NCBI GenBank assembly: GCA_002840895.1
Contig: PHCZ01000009.1
Location: forward strand, 38,220-102,219
Length of the DNA: 64,000 nucleotides
Direction: 5' to 3'
Source of the DNA: Bacteroidetes bacterium HGW-Bacteroidetes-8
GTDB lineage: Bacteria > Bacteroidota > Bacteroidia > Bacteroidales > UBA932
This document shows, in pieces, positions 35,329-43,886 of this stretch. A program made the translations under genes and the position numbers. Under the pieces are notes generated by a model. The model saw only the letters and a list, made by a program, of their open reading frames with translations, was not told the DNA's origin and did no database searches. Numbering within the stretch: the first letter of the stretch is position 1; each line of letters opens with the position of its first letter.

Positions 35329-36387
35329 ATGAAAATTCTTTACTTATATTCAGAACTTATTGGTTATCAAATACCAATTTTCCAAACGTTCGTGAATACA
35401 TACAAAGCTGAAATTCACGTCGTAAACTGGGATAAAAAGAAGATTAAACCATATATACCTCCTGAAGTTAGAGGTGTTACTTATTATAAACGTTCTGAAT
35501 ATTCAAAAAAAGAACTACTAATCTTAACAAAAAAAATTGGACCCGATATTGTCTATATATCAGGATGGATGGATAGAGGTTATCTATATGTTACAAAGCA
35601 ATTAAAAAGAAACGGAATCCCTGTAGTTACTGCATTTGATGATATGTGGGTTAGATCATTCAGACAAGTGATTGGTTCATTCATATTTCCTTTCTATTTT
35701 AAGAAATTCTTCACACATGCCTGGGTAGCAGGAGCTTATCAATACGAATTCGCAAGACGTTTAGGATTTAATAATAATGAGATTATTTTTGACATGCTAT
35801 CGGCCGATACTAAAGTTTTTAATTCTAAAAATAGGCAACTTGATTATTTGAATAATACACCAAAGGCATTTTTATATGTAGGAAATTTCAGGAAAGTTAA
35901 AGGATTTGATATTTTAATAAAGGCATTCAATATTTACAAGAAAAAATATTCTGGTTGTTGGAAACTTATTTGTGTTGGTAATGGTGAATTATTAGAAATA
36001 GCAAAAAATCAAGAACAAGTTGAAGTTTTTCCCTTTTCTAAAAGCGAAAAATTAATAGAAATTTCTAAACTAGCCAGTGTCTTCATATTACCTAGTAGAC
36101 ATGATCAATGGGGTGTTGTGGTTCATGAATTTGCTAGTCTGGGTATGCCTTTAATACTATCTGAACACGTTGGTTCAAGATCAACTTTTTTTATTGATAA
36201 TTTTAACGGATTGATGTTTTATAAGAATTCACCAGAAGAATTAGCTAAAAAAATGTTTGATTTTACTAAAATACATTCCGATAAATTACAAGAAATGTCC
36301 GACAACAGTATTTTATTATCAAAACGTATAACCATTGAGTCCTCTTCTGCAAATTTTATTTCAATTCTTAAAAATAAAGATACTTAA
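35329..36387 (+). CDS. Glycosyltransferase family 4
   Basis: 352 residues, GT-B. MKILYLYSELIGYQIPIFQT is the short N-terminal strand-helix; FLYVGNFRKVKGFDILIKAF, KLICVGNGELLEIAKNQEQV and LPSRHDQWGVVVHEFASLGM (E at the end of EX7E) are standard. It abuts the following gene by a TAATG overlap. Specificity unknown. Confidence 0.88.
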   Translation: MKILYLYSELIGYQIPIFQTFVNTYKAEIHVVNWDKKKIKPYIPPEVRGVTYYKRSEYSKKELLILTKKIGPDIVYISGWMDRGYLYVTKQLKRNGIPVVTAFDDMWVRSFRQVIGSFIFPFYFKKFFTHAWVAGAYQYEFARRLGFNNNEIIFDMLSADTKVFNSKNRQLDYLNNTPKAFLYVGNFRKVKGFDILIKAFNIYKKKYSGCWKLICVGNGELLEIAKNQEQVEVFPFSKSEKLIEISKLASVFILPSRHDQWGVVVHEFASLGMPLILSEHVGSRSTFFIDNFNGLMFYKNSPEELAKKMFDFTKIHSDKLQEMSDNSILLSKRITIESSSANFISILKNKDT

Positions 36388-37499
36388 TGGCAAACATCCT
36401 GATTAATGGCTATAAAGCAAATACAGGTGGTGGAAAAATGATCCTTGATAATTTTGCAAATCATTTAGATCATCTTATTTTAGACCACGTGTATTACATA
36501 TTAACACCAGCAAGTAATAATTATCCAAAAAATCAAAACAAGAATATTATTATTGTTGATTTGCCTGAATGGTGTAAAAAAAACTATTTATTTCCATTAT
36601 TATATTATTACCAATTCCCTAAGCTTTTAAGAACGTTTAAAATTGACTTAATTTTTAATTTTGGTGATATTATAATTCCAAGTAAAATAAAGCAAATCTA
36701 TTTTTTTGACTGGGCTTATGCTGTCTATAATGATGACTACATATGGTCAAAAATACCATTTTTCAATAAAATCACTAGAAAAGCTAAGGTATTTCTTATA
36801 CGGAAATATATTGGTAAGGTTTGTTTAGTGTTAGCTCAAACAAAAAGTATTGAAAATCGGTTAGTCGACTTTTTTAAAATAAAAAATACTACTGTTATTC
36901 CGACCCCCCTAGGAATAAGCCCAGAAAAATGTCTAAATGGAATCCAAATTGAAAATAATTCGTTAAAGCTTTTCTATCCTGCTTCATACTCTCCACATAA
37001 AAATCACCAAATATTGTTAGAGGTAGCTAAAAAAATTATAAGTAGAAAGTTAAATATAACAATATTTATAACGATAAATAACAATGACTTTTTAGCAACA
37101 ATCGAAAAAAATAATTTATCTTCTGTCCTAGTTAATTTGGGAACATTAGATAAACGTCAAATGAATTGTTTATATAATGATTGTGATGGTGTAATATTTC
37201 CAACATTGCTGGAAACATATGGACTACCCTTCTATGAAGCTATGGCATATGAAAAGCCTATATTCACATCAAATTTAGATTTTGCAAAAGATGCTTGTGA
37301 AGATTTTGCTATTTACTTTAATCCATTTGATGCAGAAGATATTATCAATAAAATAACAAATAATATTTATTCAAAGGACCAAATTTTATTTATGACAAAT
37401 ACCGGGCTAATCAAATTTAAGAAGTTACCATCTTGGCCTGAAGTAATAACGGAATATAACCAATGTATAAATCTTGTTCTAAGTAATAATTATAATTGA
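36387..37499 (+). CDS. Glycosyltransferase family 4
   Basis: 370 residues, GT-B. ILINGYKANTGGGKMILDNF at the start has a glycine-rich acceptor loop. YPASYSPHKNHQILLEVAKK and FPTLLETYGLPFYEAMAYEK are the donor-domain motifs. Overlaps the previous gene by one base and precedes the amidotransferase by 14 bases. Specificity unknown. Confidence 0.87.
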   Translation: MANILINGYKANTGGGKMILDNFANHLDHLILDHVYYILTPASNNYPKNQNKNIIIVDLPEWCKKNYLFPLLYYYQFPKLLRTFKIDLIFNFGDIIIPSKIKQIYFFDWAYAVYNDDYIWSKIPFFNKITRKAKVFLIRKYIGKVCLVLAQTKSIENRLVDFFKIKNTTVIPTPLGISPEKCLNGIQIENNSLKLFYPASYSPHKNHQILLEVAKKIISRKLNITIFITINNNDFLATIEKNNLSSVLVNLGTLDKRQMNCLYNDCDGVIFPTLLETYGLPFYEAMAYEKPIFTSNLDFAKDACEDFAIYFNPFDAEDIINKITNNIYSKDQILFMTNTGLIKFKKLPSWPEVITEYNQCINLVLSNNYN

Positions 37500-37513
37500 A
37501 TTAATTAGCATAT

Positions 37514-38644
37514 ATGAAATATCAAATCTGCACTAATTGTGTTATGGATAGCACAGACTCACGAATTGTTTTTGATGAAAAAGGAATCTGCGATCACTGT
37601 AATGATTTTTATAGCAACGTACAACCTAACTGGCATTATGATAAAAAAGGCAAACAAGAGTTGGCAACTGTCATCCAAAAAATTAAAAAAGATGGTAAAA
37701 AACGAGACTTTGATTGTTTACTCGGATTGAGTGGAGGTGTTGATAGCTCTTATATGCTACATATTGCAGTAAAAGAATTTGGACTGAGACCGCTCGTTTT
37801 TCACGTTGATGGTGGATGGAACTCAGAACTTGCTGTGCACAACATAAATGTGTTAATTGATAAACTTGGGTTAGATCTTTACACAGAGGTAATCAATTGG
37901 GAAGAAATGCGGGATTTTCAGTTAGCATTCTTTAAATCTGGGGTTCCTCACATAGATATTCCTCAGGATCATGCTTTTATTGCCACTCTTTACGACTATG
38001 CTGAAAAATACAAAATTAAGTACATATTAAATGGCGGTAACATCTCTACCGAATGCGTCCGTAACCCGATGGAATGGCTTTACTATGGCACCGATATGGT
38101 TCAATTGAAAGATATTATGCGTAAATTTTGCACTAATAAAATGGAAACATATCCTTTCAGCTCAATTTTGAGACATAAATTTTATTTGCGATACATTAAG
38201 GGCGTTACTGTTATAAAACCACTGAATTATATGCCATATATTAAAGAAGAGGCTGTGGAATTTTTAGAAAAAGAATATGGTTGGAAACCTTATCCTCAGA
38301 AACATTTTGAGTCACGTTTTACAAAATTCTATGAAGGATACTGGCTTCCTAAACGCTTTGGGTTCGATACACGAAAAGTTCAATATTCTAGTCTCATTCT
38401 TACCGGACAGATGAAAAGAGAGGAAGCTCTCGATAAACTCAACGAACCTGCCTACAACCCAAAAACTATCGAAGATGAGTTTAACTATATTGCAACAAAG
38501 CTAAGGATTACCCCTGAAGAACTGAGAGGATACCTCACTATGCAAAAAAAATACTATTGGGATTACAAAAACCAGGAATCAATATTTAAACTCGGCGCCA
38601 AGGTGCTTAAAGCCATAGGTGTCGAAAAATCGATTAAAAGATGA
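37514..38644 (+). CDS. N-acetyl sugar amidotransferase, WbpG/PseA/LfnA family
   Basis: 376 residues. A Cys motif CTNCVMDSTDSRIVFDEKGI followed by CDHC at residues 7-33 and a PP-loop LGLSGGVDSSYMLH define the family that turns an acetamido group into an acetamidino group. Members need the HisH/HisF-like glutaminase pair, which follows directly here. Pseudomonas LfnA acts on L-FucNAc, and the FucNAc genes lie just downstream; Campylobacter PtmG/PseA act on nonulosonates, which this locus also makes. Which sugar is modified is therefore open, with FucNAc favoured by gene order. Confidence 0.88.
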   Translation: MKYQICTNCVMDSTDSRIVFDEKGICDHCNDFYSNVQPNWHYDKKGKQELATVIQKIKKDGKKRDFDCLLGLSGGVDSSYMLHIAVKEFGLRPLVFHVDGGWNSELAVHNINVLIDKLGLDLYTEVINWEEMRDFQLAFFKSGVPHIDIPQDHAFIATLYDYAEKYKIKYILNGGNISTECVRNPMEWLYYGTDMVQLKDIMRKFCTNKMETYPFSSILRHKFYLRYIKGVTVIKPLNYMPYIKEEAVEFLEKEYGWKPYPQKHFESRFTKFYEGYWLPKRFGFDTRKVQYSSLILTGQMKREEALDKLNEPAYNPKTIEDEFNYIATKLRITPEELRGYLTMQKKYYWDYKNQESIFKLGAKVLKAIGVEKSIKR

Positions 38645-39255
38645 TAACCATAGTAGATTACGGTTTGGGCAATATACGTGCCTTTTCAAATGTTTATGAA
38701 CGTCTGAATATAAAAACAGTTATTGCTAGGAAAGCTGATGATCTCCGTAGTGCTACCAAAATTATTTTACCTGGCGTTGGTTCTTTTGATCATGCTATGA
38801 ACTTGCTCAATAATTCTGGTATGCGTGATGAATTGGATGCCCTAGTATTAGTTAAGAGAGTTCCTGTTATAGGTATCTGTCTTGGTATGCAAATTATGGC
38901 TAAATCAAGTGATGAGGGCAAACTTGCTGGTTTGAACTGGTTTGATGCAGAAGTAAAGTTGTTTGATTCAAACTCTATCATTTTCAAAACCAGATACCCT
39001 CACATGGGATGGAACACCATTGAAGCGACAAAATTCAGCCCTATTCTTATGAATTTACCAAATGATTCAAAGTTTTATTTCTTGCATTCTTACTATTTTG
39101 ATTGCAAAGACCCTGCTGACGTGCTAACTCGAACAACCTACGGCATTACTTATCCAAGTGCTATAAACAAAGGTAACATCTTTGGTATCCAATTTCATCC
39201 AGAAAAAAGTCATTCCAATGGTGTGCAATTATTAAAAAATTATGCATTACTATAA
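38641..39255 (+). CDS. hisH: HisH-like glutamine amidotransferase subunit
   Basis: 204 residues, class I glutaminase. ILPGVGSFDHAM and the nucleophile loop VIGICLGMQ (Cys80), with the His186-x-Glu188 pair in GIQFHPEKS, form a complete catalytic triad. Context (WbpG-like gene before, HisF-like after, no other his genes) shows it serves sugar amidination, not histidine synthesis. Overlaps the amidotransferase by four bases (ATGA). Confidence 0.88.
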   Translation: MITIVDYGLGNIRAFSNVYERLNIKTVIARKADDLRSATKIILPGVGSFDHAMNLLNNSGMRDELDALVLVKRVPVIGICLGMQIMAKSSDEGKLAGLNWFDAEVKLFDSNSIIFKTRYPHMGWNTIEATKFSPILMNLPNDSKFYFLHSYYFDCKDPADVLTRTTYGITYPSAINKGNIFGIQFHPEKSHSNGVQLLKNYALL

Positions 39256-39275
39256 TTTCACAGATATTACATAAA

Positions 39276-40070
39276 ATGTTATACCCTCGAATTATTCCAA
39301 TCCTTCTTATACATAAAAAGGGGTTAGTAAAGACACAACAGTTTAGAGAACCAAAATATGTAGGTGATCCTATAAATGCTGTAAAGATTTTTAACGAAAA
39401 AGAAGTAGACGAAATCATTGTTATTGATATTGATGCTTCAAGTAACGGAGATGAACCGGATTATAAACTAATTGAAAATCTTGCCTTTGAATGCAGGATG
39501 CCTTTATGTTATGGTGGAGGAATAAAAACCGTTGAACAAGCCCAACGGATTTTTAGTTTAGGAGTTGAAAAAATCTCTGTTAGTTCTGCGGCCATAAAAA
39601 ATGCTTCTATAATAGAACAAATGACCGAACGTGTTGGTAGCCAGAGTGTAGTTGTTGTAATTGATGCTAGAAAAAATCCCTTTAACAACAATTATGAGGT
39701 TTATACTCACAATGGGAAAAAAGCCACTGGGTTAAATCCGGTAGACTTTGCAGTAGAAATGGAAAAAAAGGGAGCAGGTGAAATTGTAATTAATTCAATT
39801 GACCAGGATGGTATGATGCAAGGATATGATATGAACCTCATAAATACAATAAGGAATGCTATTTCAATACCACTAACAGTAATGGGAGGTGCAGGCTCAT
39901 TAGATCATTTGGGAGAAGTTATTAAAGCATATGGTATTATCGGCACAGCTGCTGGAAGCCTTTTTGTATTTAAAGGTAAATATCGTGCTGTTTTAATTAA
40001 TTACCCGACAGTAATTGAAAAAGAAGAATTAATTAATAAATATTTTATGTCTACATGGATTAATAAATAA
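39276..40070 (+). CDS. hisF: HisF-like ammonia-channel partner subunit
   Basis: 264 residues, HisF TIM barrel. The N-terminus RIIPILLIHKKGLVKT aligns with RIIxCLDVKDGRVVKG of true HisF, which places Leu at position 11 where the cyclase has its catalytic Asp; the second Asp, in VVVIDARKN, is kept. Loss of Asp11 fits a protein that only channels ammonia to the WbpG-like partner. Other motifs are GDPINAVKIFNEKEVDEIIV and SIDQDGMMQGYD. The gene ends a long AT-rich transcription unit. Confidence 0.88.
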   Translation: MLYPRIIPILLIHKKGLVKTQQFREPKYVGDPINAVKIFNEKEVDEIIVIDIDASSNGDEPDYKLIENLAFECRMPLCYGGGIKTVEQAQRIFSLGVEKISVSSAAIKNASIIEQMTERVGSQSVVVVIDARKNPFNNNYEVYTHNGKKATGLNPVDFAVEMEKKGAGEIVINSIDQDGMMQGYDMNLINTIRNAISIPLTVMGGAGSLDHLGEVIKAYGIIGTAAGSLFVFKGKYRAVLINYPTVIEKEELINKYFMSTWINK

Positions 40071-40230
40071 TAAATTATATCCGATTTAATCTATATTAAA
40101 TAATAAGTTCAAATATCTATAATATAAGCATATAGCCTTATATTGAAATAAAATTTTATGGCACTCGAAACCGTAACTTTGACCGTTTAATAAATCCTAA
40201 CACCAATTGTTTCCAGAATCTATTAATTAA

Positions 40231-40295
40231 GTTACTGAATTTCTCTCTCTAACGGCAACATTAATATATTTATTGAGTTTTAAAAATTCAGTAAC
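40231..40295. repeat. 12-bp inverted repeat with 41-base spacer in the 40071-40383 gap
   Basis: GTTACTGAATTT at 40231-40242 and AAATTCAGTAAC at 40284-40295 are perfect reverse complements. The 314-base gap between the HisF-like and CapE-like genes is otherwise AT-rich, with a short AAT run near 40346-40360 and no reading frame of note. The arms could form a large hairpin or flank an invertible segment. Function not known. Confidence 0.55.
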
Positions 40296-40383
40296 AGATC
40301 TAAAAAATTTTCAGTCATAATAAAGATAGCTCTCTTTTGAATGTAAATAATAATAATAATTGAGAAAAAAATATAGCTAAAAT

Positions 40384-41394
40384 ATGGGAAAAAATATCCT
40401 CCTTATAACCGGTGGCACAGGATCTTTCGGTAATGCTGTTCTCCGCCGCTTTATTGATAATAACCAATTCAAGGAGATACGAATCTTCTCCCGCGATGAG
40501 AAAAAGCAGGATGATATGCGACACGAGTTGCAAAACCCTAAGGTAAAATTTTACATTGGTGATGTTCGTGACAAACGCTCGGTGGATGGTGCAATGGTAG
40601 GTGTTGACTATGTCTTTCACGCTGCTGCTCTTAAGCAGGTTCCATCTTGTGAGTTCTTTCCTATGCAGGCGGTTAAAACAAATGTAATTGGCACAGAGAA
40701 TGTTCTTGACAGTGCTATTGAACACGGGGTTAAAAATGTTGTGGTTTTAAGTACAGACAAGGCGGCCTACCCTATCAATGCAATGGGTATTAGTAAAGCG
40801 ATGATGGAGAAAGTTGCAATTGCCAAAGGGCGGCAGCTTGGTAGTGACTCTAAGACAACTATTTGCTGTACCCGATATGGAAATGTTATGGCAAGCCGTG
40901 GCTCTGTTATCCCTCTATGGATTGAGCAGATAAAGTCAAACGGCTTTATAACTGTTACCGACCCAAATATGACCCGCTTTATGATGACTTTGGACGATGC
41001 TGTAGATCTTGTCCTATATGCTTTTGAACACGGCAAAAATGGCGATCTCTTTGTTCAAAAAGCACCTGCTGCCACTCTAACCACTCTGGCAGAGTCACTC
41101 AATCAACTATATAACAAAACAACTGAGATAAGGGTTATTGGCACAAGGCACGGCGAAAAGCTTTACGAAACCCTTGTTACAAGGGAGGAGATGGTCAAGA
41201 GTATAGATATGGGTGATTATTTCCGAATCCCGGCAGATAACAGAGACCTTAATTACGATAAGTTCTTCATTGAAGGACAGGAAGAGCTCTCTTCTCTCGA
41301 GGATTATCACTCCCACAACACCAAAAGATTGGATGTAGAAGAGATGAAAAAACTCTTGCTCAAACTTGAATTGATTCAAAAAGATATCAAATAA
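40384..41394 (+). CDS. capE: UDP-GlcNAc 4,6-dehydratase/5-epimerase (CapE/FnlA/WbjB)
   Basis: 336 residues. LLITGGTGSFGNAVLRRFID is the NAD motif and STDKAAYPINAMGISKAMME carries the catalytic SDR segment. IFSRDEKKQDDMRHELQNPK and HGEKLYETLVTREEM are hallmarks of the CapE/FnlA family, which makes the inverting first step toward UDP-L-FucNAc. CapF- and CapG-like genes follow directly, so the pathway is complete. Visibly less AT-rich than the block before it. Confidence 0.92.
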   Translation: MGKNILLITGGTGSFGNAVLRRFIDNNQFKEIRIFSRDEKKQDDMRHELQNPKVKFYIGDVRDKRSVDGAMVGVDYVFHAAALKQVPSCEFFPMQAVKTNVIGTENVLDSAIEHGVKNVVVLSTDKAAYPINAMGISKAMMEKVAIAKGRQLGSDSKTTICCTRYGNVMASRGSVIPLWIEQIKSNGFITVTDPNMTRFMMTLDDAVDLVLYAFEHGKNGDLFVQKAPAATLTTLAESLNQLYNKTTEIRVIGTRHGEKLYETLVTREEMVKSIDMGDYFRIPADNRDLNYDKFFIEGQEELSSLEDYHSHNTKRLDVEEMKKLLLKLELIQKDIK

Positions 41395-41401
41395 TTGAGA
41401 G

Positions 41402-42520
41402 ATGAGAATAGGAATAACTGGGCAATCGGGTTTTGTTGGTAATCATCTGTTTAACATTCTAGGGTTAAATTCAAGCTTTGAGAGAGTTCCTTTCGAGGAT
41501 AGCTTTTTTGAGGATGAGCAGCATCTTCGCACCTTTGTAAAGCAGTGTGATGTAATTGTGCACTTGGCTGCTGTAAATAGGGACCCTAACCCCATTGTGA
41601 TATACAACACAAACCTCATTCTTGTGAGAGGGCTTATATCTGCAATGGAAGTTGAAGGCGTAACACCTCACCTTATCTTCTCATCCTCTATTCAGGAAGA
41701 GAGAGATAACCTCTACGGAAAATCTAAAAGAGAGGGTCGTGAACTGTTAGAGGAGTGGGCAAAGAGAGTTGGGGCAACTTTTACCGGGTTGGTTATCCCT
41801 AATGTTTATGGGCCATTTTCAAAGCCAAACTACAATACTTTTATTGCCACTTTTGCCCACCAACTAATAAATGGAGAGACCCCTAATATTCAGGAAGATG
41901 GCAATATTAAACTTGTTTATGTTAACTCTTTGTGCAGTTTTATTATTAATCAAATAATCAACGCAAAAAAGGGGAGCATAACCAGAGTAGATGTCCCATA
42001 CGATTTTGAGAAGAGGGTATCAAAGATTCTTTCACTCTTTATTAGCTTTAAAGAGTTGTATGCAGAGAAAGGCTTTATACCCAACCTTAAAGACATAAAC
42101 GAGGTCAATCTCTTTAATACCTTTAGGAGCTATCTAAACTACTCAACCCATTTCCCTGTAAAGCTTGTCAAGAATAGCGACCCTCGCGGATTCTTTGTTG
42201 AGACCATTAAACTTGGTATTGGTGGGCAGGTCTCTTTCTCAACTACTATACCGGGTGTTACCCGCGGTAACCACTACCACACAAGAAAAATTGAGCGTTT
42301 TACAGTTATTCGTGGCAAGGCAAGAATTCAACTAAGAAAGATTGGTTCAGAAGATGTTATCAATCTTTTTCTGGATGGAAACGAGCCCTCCTATGTAGAT
42401 ATGCCTGTATGGTACACACATAACATTACAAACATTGGAGAAGAGGAGTTATATACACAATTTTGGATTAACGAATGGTACAATCCCCAGGACGGAGATA
42501 CATTTTTTGAGGAGGTTTAA
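41402..42520 (+). CDS. capF: Bifunctional reductase/epimerase CapF (FnlB/WbjC)
   Basis: 372 residues. N-terminal SDR (MRIGITGQSGFVGNHLFNIL, SSIQEERDNLYGKSKREGRE, VIPNVYGPF) and C-terminal cupin from about residue 245 (SDPRGFFVETIKL, TRGNHYHTRKIERFTVIRGK, MPVWYTHNITNIGEEELYTQ). The cupin binds metal and epimerises C3, the SDR reduces C4, giving UDP-L-talosamine. Eight bases after capE; abuts capG. Confidence 0.93.
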   Translation: MRIGITGQSGFVGNHLFNILGLNSSFERVPFEDSFFEDEQHLRTFVKQCDVIVHLAAVNRDPNPIVIYNTNLILVRGLISAMEVEGVTPHLIFSSSIQEERDNLYGKSKREGRELLEEWAKRVGATFTGLVIPNVYGPFSKPNYNTFIATFAHQLINGETPNIQEDGNIKLVYVNSLCSFIINQIINAKKGSITRVDVPYDFEKRVSKILSLFISFKELYAEKGFIPNLKDINEVNLFNTFRSYLNYSTHFPVKLVKNSDPRGFFVETIKLGIGGQVSFSTTIPGVTRGNHYHTRKIERFTVIRGKARIQLRKIGSEDVINLFLDGNEPSYVDMPVWYTHNITNIGEEELYTQFWINEWYNPQDGDTFFEEV

Positions 42521-43663
42521 ATGAAAAAACTAAAAGTAGTAACAGTTGTAGGTACGAGGCCGGAAATTATACGACTTTCGTGCGTTTTAAAAAAACTTGA
42601 TCAATCTGATGCAATTGAGCATACCCTTGTTCATACCGGACAAAATTACGATTATGAACTTAATGAGATCTTCTTTGAAGATCTTGGTCTTCGCAAACCG
42701 GACTATTTCTTAGAGGCGGCCGGGAAGAATGCTACCGAGACTGCAGGACAAATCTTGATTAAGATAGACCCCGTACTGGAAAAGATAACTCCTGATGCCT
42801 TCCTTGTGCTGGGAGACACAAATTCCTGCCTCTGCGCAATTGCAGCCAAGAAAAGGCATATTCCAATCTTCCATATGGAGGCAGGAAACAGATGTTTTGA
42901 CCAACGTGTTCCGGAGGAGAGTAACAGAAAAATTGTAGACCATATTTCCGATATCAATTTAACTTACAGCGATATTGCACGTGAGTATCTCTTAAGAGAG
43001 GGGCTTCCTGCCGACCGTATTATCAAAACCGGCAGCCCAATGTTCGAAGTTCTTAACCAACATATTGATGCTATTAACGCTTCCAATGTATTATCTCGTC
43101 TCAAACTGGAAAAAGATAAGTACTTTGTAGTATCATCTCACAGAGAAGAGAACATCAACAGTGAAAAGAATTTTAATGGTCTTATTGACTCACTTAACCA
43201 GATTGCCGAAAAATATGGCTACCCTATTATTGTGAGCACACACCCAAGGACCAGAAAGATGATAGAGTCCAAAATGATAAAGGTTAAACCACTTATTCAA
43301 CTCCTTAAACCTCTAGGTTTTATAGATTACAACGCACTCCAGAAGAATTCCTATGCTGTTCTTTCTGATAGTGGTACAATTAGCGAAGAGTCCTCTATTC
43401 TAAATTTCCGCGCACTAAACATTCGCGAAGCACACGAACGTCCCGAAGCAATGGAGGAGGCAAGCGTAATGATGGTTGGAATGAACCCCGAGAGAATACT
43501 CCAAGGACTTGTACAACTTCAATATCAAAAAACAGGCTCAGAAAGGAATTTTAGACCCGTAAACGACTATTCTATGCCTAATTTTAGTGATAAGGTGGTT
43601 AGAATAATTATTAGTTACACCGATTATGTGAAAAGGCTTGTTTGGCATGACGATGTAAAATAA
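42521..43663 (+). CDS. capG: UDP-L-FucNAc C2-epimerase CapG (FnlC/WbjD)
   Basis: 380 residues, non-hydrolysing UDP-GlcNAc 2-epimerase family. VVTVVGTRPEIIRLSCVLKK, HTGQNYDYELNEIFFEDLGL, MEAGNRCFDQRVPEESNRKI and SDSGTISEESSIL are the family motifs. Order capE-capF-capG points to the last step forming UDP-L-FucNAc. The WecB gene at 45092 is a separate paralogue for ManNAc. Confidence 0.9.
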   Translation: MKKLKVVTVVGTRPEIIRLSCVLKKLDQSDAIEHTLVHTGQNYDYELNEIFFEDLGLRKPDYFLEAAGKNATETAGQILIKIDPVLEKITPDAFLVLGDTNSCLCAIAAKKRHIPIFHMEAGNRCFDQRVPEESNRKIVDHISDINLTYSDIAREYLLREGLPADRIIKTGSPMFEVLNQHIDAINASNVLSRLKLEKDKYFVVSSHREENINSEKNFNGLIDSLNQIAEKYGYPIIVSTHPRTRKMIESKMIKVKPLIQLLKPLGFIDYNALQKNSYAVLSDSGTISEESSILNFRALNIREAHERPEAMEEASVMMVGMNPERILQGLVQLQYQKTGSERNFRPVNDYSMPNFSDKVVRIIISYTDYVKRLVWHDDVK

Positions 43664-43689
43664 AATTATTAATTAACTCCTATTTAGAA

Positions 43690-43697
43690 TATATTTG
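43690..43697 (+). promoter_or_regulatory. Possible -7 element upstream of wecC
   Basis: TATATTTG matches the Bacteroidota -7 consensus in the 223-base gap before wecC, but no -33 TTTG is seen at the usual spacing. The UTR would be about 190 bases. Weak support for a separate promoter. Confidence 0.3.
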
Positions 43698-43886
43698 AGA
43701 GAATACTTTTTTTCTAAACAATGATAACGAACCTTAAGAATAATTGCTTTTAGTGTTTTTAGTTAAATCGGAATTAAGTCGTATTTATAAGAAATTGTAT
43801 CACAAAAATTTGAAAACATTATTCAAAGAGAAAGAGATTGATTATTCTTCACAAAAAAAACTTGTCATTAACAAACATTTAAAAAT

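Noticed and set aside
38641..40070. Histidine biosynthesis genes hisH/hisF
   Set aside because: No other his genes nearby, a WbpG-like gene directly precedes them, and the HisF-like protein lacks the Asp at position 11.
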